Shown here: in pieces, positions 1-5,670 of the stretch
How positions within the stretch are numbered: position 1 is the stretch's first letter
Layout: the number at the start of each line of letters is the position of its first letter
Origin: Clostridia bacterium
GTDB taxonomy: Bacteria; Bacillota_E; RBS10-35; JAJYVN01
Length of the DNA stretch: 13,234 nucleotides
Direction: 5' to 3'
Assembly (NCBI GenBank): GCA_027335545.1
Contig: DAHWHV010000410.1
Location: 1-13,234, forward strand
The notes under the pieces: generated by a model
Told to the model about the DNA's origin: nothing
Databases searched by the model: none
The model's input: the letters and a program-made list of their open reading frames with translations, nothing else
Position numbers and translations under genes: made by a program

Positions 1-1176
1 ACCTTCGCCGACGTCCCCGCCGAGGCTTGGTACGCCCGCGACGTGGCGCTGGCGGTCGAGACGGGCCTGATGCGGGGGGTCGGGGGGAACCGCTTCGCCC
101 CCGAGGGCATCGCCACGCGCGCCGAGCTGGCCGCCGTCGCCGCGCGCGTGGCCCGGCGCGCGGGCTGGGTGGGGGCGGTCCCGGCGCGAACCCTCCCCAC
201 CCCCGCCCCGGCCGTGGCGGAGCGGCCGCACCACTACGGTTACCTGCGCAGTCGGCCGCGGCGCGGCCTGCGGCCGTACCGCCGTCTGGCCCCCGGCGCC
301 GCGCCCGCGCCCGCGCCGTTCACGCTGCTGCCGCACCTGGAGCACCTGCCGTGCTTGAACCAGGACCAGTCCGAGGAGTGCGTGGCCTTCTCCGACGCCC
401 TGGCGCACCTCTGGCACCAAGTCCAGGCGGGCCGGCCCCGGCCCGAGTTGGGCTCGCCCTCCTGGCTCTACGGCTACACCCACCGGCACTACGGCGAGCG
501 CTCCGAGGGCCTGGAGCCGCACCAGGCCTTCGCCGTCCTGCGCGAGGTCGGGCTCTGCCCGTGGGGGCTCGACCCCTTCCCGGCCGACGGCCTCCAGGTC
601 GTGGCCCAGGCCGAGGCCGGCCTGACCGCCGCCATGGCCGCCGCGGCGGCCCCCTACCGCATCGTCGGCTTCGCCGCCCTCGAGCCGGCCTTCCCGGAGA
701 TCGCCGCGGCCTTGCGGCACGGGCCCGTCCTGCTGGATGCGGCGGTCCTGCCGGCCTTCGAGGCCCCCCAGCCCATGCCGCTGCACAACCCGCCGCCCGC
801 CCTGGCGGCCCTGCTGGGCGGCGCGGACCACATCCGAGGCGTGGTGCCAGGTTCGTGGACCGACCAGGCGAGCCTCGGGGGCCACCAGTTCCTCGTCGTC
901 GGCACCCTGCCCCGGGTCCCCTACCTGCCGGGGGCCCTGTGCGCCGGGGCCGAGCGCTACCTGATCTGCCTGACCTCGTGGGGCCGCTTCGGCACCGGGC
1001 CCCAGAGCCTGTTCCTGCTGCCGGAGACGTACCTGACCAACGCCTCCGAGGCCTGGGTGATCACGGGGATGGAGCGCCCGGCCCGGCCCGGGTCCCTGGC
1101 GGCCCTGCTGCGCAGGCTGCTGCGGCTCCTGTGGGCGTGGGAGGGGGAGGTGCTGTTCGGCGGGCGGCGGCGGTAG
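1..1176 (+). CDS. SLH-anchored papain-like (C1 family) cysteine peptidase homologue, 5' partial
   Basis: The frame is open from base 1, so the N-terminus lies outside the window; 391 residues are visible. Residues 2-50 form an SLH domain (FADVP...WYARDV start, then TGLMRGVGGNRFAPEG and ATRAELA), the module that anchors proteins to cell-wall polymers. A proline/alanine/arginine-rich linker follows, then a papain-like fold. Gln121 and Cys127 (NQDQSEECVAF) have the exact six-residue spacing of papain's oxyanion-hole Gln and nucleophile. His295 lies in GGHQFLVVG, as in the catalytic His segment. The usual Asn of NSWG is replaced by Thr325 (LTSWGRFGTG). It is probably exported and cell-surface located; substrate unknown. 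It could be a weakened peptidase or a non-catalytic binding protein. The C-terminus is Arg-rich and the stop codon lies inside a hairpin. Family assignment is from motifs; activity is inference. Confidence 0.8.
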   Translation, partial: TFADVPAEAWYARDVALAVETGLMRGVGGNRFAPEGIATRAELAAVAARVARRAGWVGAVPARTLPTPAPAVAERPHHYGYLRSRPRRGLRPYRRLAPGAAPAPAPFTLLPHLEHLPCLNQDQSEECVAFSDALAHLWHQVQAGRPRPELGSPSWLYGYTHRHYGERSEGLEPHQAFAVLREVGLCPWGLDPFPADGLQVVAQAEAGLTAAMAAAAAPYRIVGFAALEPAFPEIAAALRHGPVLLDAAVLPAFEAPQPMPLHNPPPALAALLGGADHIRGVVPGSWTDQASLGGHQFLVVGTLPRVPYLPGALCAGAERYLICLTSWGRFGTGPQSLFLLPETYLTNASEAWVITGMERPARPGSLAALLRRLLRLLWAWEGEVLFGGRRR

Positions 1177-1221
1177 GTGGGACCCGCCAAGGGGGGACGT
1201 GGCCGGGTCCCACCTACCGCC
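1169..1221 (+). terminator. Stop-codon-overlapping hairpin, probable intrinsic terminator
   Basis: A perfect 18-bp inverted repeat: 1169-1186 (GGCGGTAGGTGGGACCCG) pairs with 1204-1221 across a 17-nt loop. The TAG stop of the upstream gene (1174-1176) is inside the 5' arm. No U tract follows, so this is either a GC-type terminator or a 3'-end stabilising structure. A second gene in this window (stop at 4516) has the same design with the same GTAGGTGG core. Confidence 0.65.
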
Positions 1222-1612
1222 CGGGCCGGGTGTGCACAGAAACCCCCGATCCAGGGTGGGCTGGGGGCACCCGGACCTGTTCCGCGCCCCCCCCCCGCGC
1301 CGGGGGGCGGGACATGAGCCAGAGCGCGCCGGGACGGCGGAACCGCGGGTGCCGGGTGCCTCGGGCGGGAGGGTGTGGCTCCGGTGAACCCTGCTTCGCC
1401 AGGGGCGACGGCCCCGACGTCCTATGCAACCCCCGACGACCCGCCCGCCCCGGGCGCGGGGCACGGGTGTGCGCGGCGCGATCTGGCGCGGCCGCCCCGG
1501 GCCGGGAACGCCGCCCACGGGGCGGCCAGACCGAGACCGGGGGTGCCCCCGCCCCTCGACGCGCCCCCTCCGGAATGACGCCCTTCTGCCCCGGCCCCCG
1601 CGCCCGGCAGGT
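1222..1612. other. Non-coding stretch rich in inverted repeats
   Basis: About 390 bases with no credible gene; the short ORFs crossing it have no recognisable motif. It holds several inverted repeats. CCGGGTG at 1226-1232 pairs with 1268-1274, stacked on CCCCC 1243-1247 with GGGGG 1263-1267, leaving a 10-nt bulge. A run of ten C (1287-1296) has its last six pair with GGGGGG 1302-1307. CCCTG and CAGGG close a CTTCGC loop near 1390. GGCCGCCCCG 1490-1499 pairs perfectly with 1518-1527. These could belong to a structured leader of the downstream peptidase gene or be termination debris. I recognise no known riboswitch class. Confidence 0.4.
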
Positions 1613-1667
1613 GCGGTGGGCCTCCGGCGTGAAGGGGGCGCACGGACCCGGAGAGGGGGCCCACCGC
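1613..1667 (+). promoter_or_regulatory. Leader hairpin that sequesters the M20 gene's Shine-Dalgarno
   Basis: GCGGTGGGCCTCC at 1613-1625 pairs with GGGGGCCCACCGC at 1655-1667 (12 Watson-Crick pairs and one G-U), with a 29-nt loop. The only good ribosome-binding purine run before the M20 gene, GAGAGGGGG at 1651-1659, overlaps the 3' arm. Folding would therefore hide it. This suggests translational control or mRNA protection; the signal is unknown. Confidence 0.4.
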
Positions 1668-1707
1668 GACGCCCACCCACACGCCCGCCGCCACCCCGGT
1701 CGCCGAC

Positions 1708-2880
1708 TTGCTGGCGGCCCTGGTCCGCCTCCCGTCGGTCAATCCCTCCTTGGATGCGACCTCGGGCGCGACCTCGGGCGCGACCTCGGATGCGACCTCG
1801 GGTGCGACCTCGGGCGCGACCTCGCCCGGCGAGGGGGCGCTGGCGGCCTTCGTGGCCGGCTTCCTGTGCGACGCCGGGTTCCAGGTGCGGCAGGAGCAGG
1901 TGCTGCCGGGACGCCCCAACGTGGTGGCCACGCTGGGGCAGCCCAGCGCGACGCGCCCGGCCCTGCTGCTGGAGTGCCACCTGGACACGGTACCGCTCGG
2001 GGGCATGGGCGACGGCTTCGCCCCCACCGTCCGCGGCGGGGCGCTGTACGGCCGGGGGGCCTGCGACGTCAAGGGCGGCCTGGCGGCCATGATGCTCGCC
2101 CTCGCCCGCCACGCACGCGCGGAGCGGCCGCTGGTCTTCTGGGGGGCGATCGACGAGGAGCACGACTTCACCGGGGTGCGCGCCTTGGCCGAGCGCGGGC
2201 TGGCCGCGGTGGGCGCGGTCGTCGCCGAGCCGACCGGCTTGGTGCCGGTCGTGGCCCACCCAGGCAACCTCCGGCTGGAGGTCGTGACCCACGGGCGGGC
2301 CGCCCACACCGCCCGCCCCGAACTGGGCGACAACGCCATCCTCCACGCCGCCCGGCTCGTCGGTCCGCTCCAGGAGGGGTTCGCCGCACGCTTCGCGGGT
2401 GTCCGGCACCCGCTGTCGGGTCCGGCGCGCTGGTCGGTGACGCAGATCGCGACCGACAACCCCGTCAACGTGATTCCCGACCGCTGCCGCCTGGGGGTGG
2501 ACGTGCGGCTGCCCCCGGGGCTGGACGGGCAGGGGGTGCTGGACTGGCTGGAGCGCGCGCTGGCGGACGCCGGTGCGCCGGCCGAGGCCCGGCCGCTGCG
2601 CCCGGCGGACCCGGCGCTGGACACCGATCCCGGGGCGGCGGTCGCCCGCTGGGCACTGGAGGCCGCCGGGGCCGTGCTGCGGCAGCCGGTCGCCCCGGCC
2701 GGGGCCCCCTACAGCACCGACGCCAGCAAGATCGTCGCGCTGGCCGGGGTGCCGGCGATCGTGTTGGGCCCCGGGGACATCGCCTTCGCCCACACGGTGC
2801 GGGAGCACATCGCCCTGGCCGAGGTGACGGCCGCCGTGGAGGTGTACTCCGGGATCATCGAGCGCTTCCTGCGCGCCTGA
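1708..2880 (+). CDS. M20 family metallopeptidase (ArgE/DapE-like deacylase)
   Basis: Co-catalytic zinc hydrolase of the acetylornithine deacetylase / succinyl-diaminopimelate desuccinylase family, cytoplasmic, cleaving an amide from an amino-acid derivative; the exact substrate cannot be told from sequence. Numbering from the TTG at 1708 (390 aa, near family length), the metal/catalytic set is complete: His91 and Asp93 (ECHLDTVP), Asp120 (ACDVKGG), Glu150-Glu151 (DEEHDFTG), Glu174 (AEPTG) and His362 (AFAHTVREH). The dimerisation domain lies between about 180 and 290. An ATSG-repeat linker sits at about 17-40, between LPSVNPS and the first alpha helix. The start is uncertain. TTG 1708 has no Shine-Dalgarno, but the frame is open back to 1633 and GAGAGGGGG (1651-1659) lies 9 nt before an ACG at 1669, which would give MPTHTPAATPVADLL. 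A non-AUG start there, or a later start, is possible. It is monocistronic. Confidence 0.88.
   Translation: MLAALVRLPSVNPSLDATSGATSGATSDATSGATSGATSPGEGALAAFVAGFLCDAGFQVRQEQVLPGRPNVVATLGQPSATRPALLLECHLDTVPLGGMGDGFAPTVRGGALYGRGACDVKGGLAAMMLALARHARAERPLVFWGAIDEEHDFTGVRALAERGLAAVGAVVAEPTGLVPVVAHPGNLRLEVVTHGRAAHTARPELGDNAILHAARLVGPLQEGFAARFAGVRHPLSGPARWSVTQIATDNPVNVIPDRCRLGVDVRLPPGLDGQGVLDWLERALADAGAPAEARPLRPADPALDTDPGAAVARWALEAAGAVLRQPVAPAGAPYSTDASKIVALAGVPAIVLGPGDIAFAHTVREHIALAEVTAAVEVYSGIIERFLRA
1756..1827 (+). repeat. Six tandem copies of a 12-bp coding repeat (Ala-Thr-Ser-Gly/Asp)
   Basis: Consensus GCGACCTCGGGC, starting at 1756, 1768, 1780, 1792, 1804 and 1816. The fourth base from each end of a unit and the Gly/Asp codon vary (GGC, GAT, GGT), and the last copy ends in CCC. 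The 12-bp period keeps the frame and encodes an ATSG-type flexible linker inside the M20 peptidase, before its catalytic core. Copy number could vary without breaking the gene. Confidence 0.9.
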
Positions 2881-3045
2881 CCGGGCGGGGTCGGGTGGGC
2901 GGCCGCCCGCTGGGGACCGCAGCGCTCGCCGGTGCGCCGGGGCGACCCGGGGGGGAGGCCCCGCCGGCCCCGCCGGGCGCCAGAGGGCCCGCTCGCCGAG
3001 CCCCGCCGGCGGGCCGTGCCCCTCCCCGCCGCGGACAGCGGTTCG
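2881..3045. other. Intergenic spacer after the M20 gene
   Basis: This spacer has no convincing gene. A perfect 12-bp palindrome, GGGCGGCCGCCC, at 2897-2908 could form only a 4-bp stem with a 4-base loop, so it is a weak terminator candidate for the M20 gene. Confidence 0.3.
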
Positions 3046-3077
3046 TTGCGCTTTCGGAACGCCCGCGGGTCTACAAT
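3046..3077 (+). promoter_or_regulatory. Candidate sigma70-type promoter for the nfeD-slipin pair
   Basis: TTGCGC (3046-3051) resembles a -35 box and TACAAT (3072-3077) is a near-consensus -10 box. The spacer is 20 nt, longer than the usual 16-18, so the -35 assignment is the weak part. This is one of the few AT-containing patches in the window. It lies 62 nt upstream of the GTG at 3140, giving a leader of about 55 nt. Confidence 0.5.
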
Positions 3078-3139
3078 GGGGGGACGGGTGGCGATGGCGC
3101 GGCCGAGGCCTGCGCCGCCTGTGCGGGGGGTGTGGCGCC

Positions 3140-3622
3140 GTGCTGATCCTCTGGATCGCGCTCCTGGTGCTGGGGGTCGCGGCCGAGCTCCATAGCGGGG
3201 CGCTGGTCGGCGTCTGGGTCGCCGCGGCGGCTGCGGGGGCCGCGGTCGTGGCAGGCCTGGGGCTGCCGCCCGCCCTGCAGGTGGCCGCCTTCGTGGTGCT
3301 GGCCGCGGTCCTGCTCGGGGCCGTGCGGCCACTGGTCGCCGGGCGCCGGCGCTTCCCGGCCCCGATGCGGCCGGAACTTCTGGTCGGCCGCCTGGGGAGC
3401 GTCCTGGACCCCATCGACGAGGGCATGGCCAGCGGCCGCTTGGTCGTCGACGGCGTGCCCTACGTCGCCCGCTCCGCCCCGGGGAGCGGCGCGCTGCCCG
3501 CCGGCGGATCGGCTCGGGTGCGGGCCGTGGAGGAGGGCGAACTCATCGTGGAGCGCACCGGTTCCGCTGCGGGCCCCCAGCGGCCCTCCGCTCCGGCCGC
3601 TGAGGGGAGGTGGACCGGGTGA
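3140..3622 (+). CDS. NfeD-like membrane protein with C-terminal OB-fold domain
   Basis: A 160-residue protein of the NfeD family, the usual partner of SPFH/slipin proteins in membrane microdomains. Residues 1-70 are hydrophobic, with about three membrane segments (MLILWIALLVLGVAAEL, then two alanine/valine-rich stretches). A short basic loop (GRRRF) follows. Residues about 78-142 match the NfeD OB fold: LVGRLGSVLDPIDE, then SGRLVVDGVPYVARS, then ARVRAVEEGELIVER. The short form lacks the N-terminal ClpP-like protease of long NfeD proteins. It starts at GTG with a G-rich ribosome-binding run at 3125-3130. Its TGA stop overlaps the GTG start of the slipin gene (GTGA), which indicates translational coupling. 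The C-terminal tail of about 18 residues is Pro/Ala-rich. Confidence 0.9.
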   Translation: MLILWIALLVLGVAAELHSGALVGVWVAAAAAGAAVVAGLGLPPALQVAAFVVLAAVLLGAVRPLVAGRRRFPAPMRPELLVGRLGSVLDPIDEGMASGRLVVDGVPYVARSAPGSGALPAGGSARVRAVEEGELIVERTGSAAGPQRPSAPAAEGRWTG

Positions 3623-4518
3623 ACATCGCCGCCATCGCCGTCGTGGTCGTCGTCGTCCTCCTGGGCCTGGCCTGCCTGCGCACGATCCATCAGGCGACCG
3701 TGGGCATCGTCGAGCGCCTGGGCCGCTTCCACCGCCAAGCCCCGGCGGGCATCGCCCTGCTGGTGCCCGTGATCGACCGCATGCGCTCGATCGTGGACAT
3801 GCGCGAGCGGTTCATCGTCGTGCGCCCCCAGTCCATCATCACCAGGGACAACGTGACCATCCAGGTGGACTCGGTCCTGTACTTCCAGGTCATCGACCCG
3901 GTCAAGGTCACCTACAACGTCGCCAACTTCGAGGGCGCCGTGGAGATGATCGTGCAGACGGCGCTGCGGGCCATCGTCGGCACGATGAGCCTCAACGAGT
4001 CCCTCTCCGAGCGCGAGGCCATCAACGCCCGCATGCAGGCCCAGCTGGACCGGGAGATCGTGGTCTGGGGGGTCAAGGTGCACCGGATCGAGATCCGCGA
4101 CATCATGCCGCCCACCGACGTGCGGGCCGCGATGGAGATGCAGATGCGCGCCGAGCGCGAGCGCATCGCGGTGGTGACAACCGCCGACGGCGAGAAGCAG
4201 GCGGCCGTCCTGCGCGCGGAGGGGCTCAAGCAGGCGGCCATCCTGGAGGCCGAGGCCGGCCGCCAGGCGGCGATCCTCCAGGCCGAGGGCCAGGCCCAGG
4301 CCCTGCTGACCACACAGAAGGCCCAGGCCGACGCGATCGCCATGATCAACGCCAGCAAGCCCGAGGCCGGGGTGCTCAGCCTGCGGGCCATGGAGGCCCT
4401 GACCAAGGTCGCCGCGGGCCCGGCCACGACCCTGGTCGTCCCCTCCGAGCTCGCCGGCTTGGTCGGCACCGTCGCGGCGTTGGGACTGGCCCGCATCCCC
4501 GACAAACCGGGGGCGTAG
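3619..4518 (+). CDS. Slipin / QmcA-like SPFH (band 7) membrane protein
   Basis: An SPFH protein that oligomerises on the inner face of the membrane and organises membrane domains; function in detail unknown. From GTG 3619 it has 299 residues, the usual length. An N-terminal membrane anchor (IAAIAVVVVVVLLGLACL) leads into VGIVERLGRF. The SPFH core follows, with RSIVDMRERF, PQSIITRDNVTIQVDSVLYFQVIDP, ALRAIVGTMSLNE and WGVKVHRIEIRDIMPP. A long Ala/Glu/Gln coiled coil of repeated A-I-L-EAEG-type units runs from about 185 to 240 (RAEGLKQAAILEAEAGRQAAIL), then a Gly/Ala-rich C-terminus. GTG 3619 is preferred over GTG 3610 because GGGGAGG at 3604-3610 is 8 nt upstream and the resulting GTGA overlap matches other gene pairs here. 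The NfeD-slipin pairing is a conserved bacterial and archaeal arrangement. Confidence 0.92.
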   Translation: MNIAAIAVVVVVVLLGLACLRTIHQATVGIVERLGRFHRQAPAGIALLVPVIDRMRSIVDMRERFIVVRPQSIITRDNVTIQVDSVLYFQVIDPVKVTYNVANFEGAVEMIVQTALRAIVGTMSLNESLSEREAINARMQAQLDREIVVWGVKVHRIEIRDIMPPTDVRAAMEMQMRAERERIAVVTTADGEKQAAVLRAEGLKQAAILEAEAGRQAAILQAEGQAQALLTTQKAQADAIAMINASKPEAGVLSLRAMEALTKVAAGPATTLVVPSELAGLVGTVAALGLARIPDKPGA

Positions 4519-4551
4519 GTGGCGGCGTGCGCCTCCGCCACCTACGCCCCC
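4509..4551 (+). terminator. Stop-codon-overlapping hairpin after the slipin gene
   Basis: A perfect 17-bp inverted repeat: 4509-4525 (GGGGGCGTAGGTGGCGG) pairs with 4535-4551 across a 9-nt loop. The TAG stop (4516-4518) is inside the 5' arm, exactly as in the hairpin at 1169-1221. There is no U tract. Confidence 0.7.
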
Positions 4552-4726
4552 CTGCCGCTGCCGCTCGTGGCCGGGGCCGCGTTGGCCTCGCCGCTGCCCG
4601 CGCCCAGCCGCGTCTCCGCGCGGGAAACCCACCACGCCGGCCGGCGGGGCACCACAGCCCGCAGCCGACCCCGGGGGGGCCGCCCGGCCACTCGGGCCTA
4701 GCCCCCCAGCGAGCGTAGCGGCCGCT

Positions 4727-4746
4727 TGGCGCATCGCGCCGCGCCA
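4727..4746 (-). terminator. Weak hairpin downstream of the selenoprotein gene
   Basis: TGGCGC at 4727-4732 pairs with GCGCCA at 4741-4746 (6 bp, 8-nt loop); an alternative is GGCGC/GCGCC with a 3-nt loop. On the minus strand it starts 9 nt after the stop at 4756. It is short and has no U tract. The rest of 4552-4755 shows no gene. Confidence 0.25.
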
Positions 4747-4755
4747 GCCGCCGCC

Positions 4756-5400
4756 TCAGCGCGTGCCGGACCCCGCCGCCAGGACGTGCTGGAGGAAGGT
4801 CGCCTCGGGGACCGCGCCCTCGACCTGGAGGCGCCGGTTGAAGACGAGGCGCGGCACGCCGCGCACCTGGTAGAGGCCCGCCAGGCTGGAGAAGTGCACG
4901 GCGTCGATCGTTTCGGCCGAGACCCTGGGGCTGGCCAGGGCCATCTGGTTGCCCAGGCGGACCGCCCGGGGGCAGTGCGGTCAGGTGGGCGTGGAGAACA
5001 CCTTGATCTGCACGTCCTGCTCCAAGCCGGCCAGGGCCTCCAGGGTCGCGGCCCGCAGGGCGCTCTGGGGGGTGGCCGCGTCGGCGGCGGCCGCCAGCAG
5101 GCTCGAGAACTCGTAACCCGTCGGCAGGCCGTAGAAGCGGACGCGCAGGTCCGCGCCGTCGCCGTCGCGCAGCCACACCGCCGGGGTGCGCTCCACGGCC
5201 GCTCCGGCCTGGTCCGCCCCGTACTCGGCGACCTGCAGCAGCGGCACCAACTCCGCCACCTCGGCGATGGCGGCCCGAAACCCCGTCTTCGGCCCGGGCT
5301 CAGGCCTGCCGGCCACGTAGACCTCGACCCGGACCGGGCGGGTCGCCCCCGCGAACAGGCGGGCGACCACCTGCCGGTCGCGCTCCCCCAACTCGGGCAT
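4756..5400 (-). CDS. Selenocysteine-containing protein disulfide oxidoreductase (PDO, glutaredoxin-like)
   Basis: One gene of 214 residues read through an in-frame TGA (4983-4981) as selenocysteine at residue 140. It has two thioredoxin folds, as in archaeal and thermophile PDOs (about 215-226 aa), which form or reduce cytoplasmic disulfides. In the N-domain, the position of CxxC reads VYVAGRPEPG, so that redox site is lost, while RTPAV (Pro73) keeps the cis-Pro loop. The family signature FYGLPTGYEF is at 89-98. In the C-domain, QDVQIKVFSTPT-U-PHCPRAVRL gives U140-P-H-C143 where the family has CPYC, with the cis-Pro at RGVPRLVF (Pro183). The ATG at 5400 is chosen because GGAGGTG (5414-5408) is 7 nt upstream; an ATG at 5454 is less likely. 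A SECIS-like hairpin follows the UGA. Homology is intact on both sides of the TGA in the same frame, so a decayed gene is unlikely. It is divergent from the sensor kinase at 5671. Selenocysteine insertion is inference until shown. Confidence 0.85.
4951..4983 (-). promoter_or_regulatory. Bacterial SECIS element with its UGA codon
   Basis: On the minus strand the UGA is at 4983-4981. After 17 nt comes an apical loop GGUCC (4963-4959), closed by GGC (4966-4964) with GCC (4958-4956). Below an internal loop (CCG opposite U) lies GCCC (4973-4970) paired with GGGC (4954-4951). A short stem just 3' of UGA with GGU in the apical loop is the SelB recognition form known from E. coli fdhF (loop GGUCU at almost the same distance). 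A competing pairing exists, GACCGC (4982-4977) with GCGGTC (4965-4960), so folding energies should decide. Confidence 0.7.
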
Positions 5401-5670
5401 CCCGCTGCACCTCCGTTCCCTCCGCACCACGGCGCGCACCCGGCGCGGGCGCAAACGATCGCCCCCGCCCCTCTGGCGCCCAAACCACCCGGCGGCGGCC
5501 CCGGCGGCCTACCCCGGTGCTCGCCCGGAGTTCTCCTCGGGCCACGCGGCCTCCTCCGCCCCCAGGCACACGCGGGACGCATTGCCGCGCGGCCCTCTCG
5601 CCCTCCCGCTGCTGCGGCCCCCGGCCCGCCGCGCGCGCCCGGGATGCCGCCGCCGCACCGGAGGTGTACC

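Noticed and set aside
1422..2624. 400-aa minus-strand frame opposite the M20 gene
   Set aside because: It is a Ser/Ala/Pro-rich shadow without motifs; the plus strand carries all M20 catalytic residues.
27..3146. 1039-aa open frame on the plus strand
   Set aside because: It runs through the SLH-peptidase, the leader and the M20 gene in another frame, is Arg/Gly/Pro-rich and has no domains; it is a shadow caused by high GC.
4981..5454. PDO fragment as a separate 157-aa protein, with 4756-4944 as a second small protein
   Set aside because: Both are in one frame, contiguous across a single TGA at the catalytic Cys position, and together make a full-length PDO; the second piece has no ribosome-binding site of its own.
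4726..5670. Long N-terminal extension of the NarL-type kinase across the PDO gene
   Set aside because: It is antisense to the PDO and lacks family similarity; a strong ribosome-binding site before TTG 5671 marks the real start.
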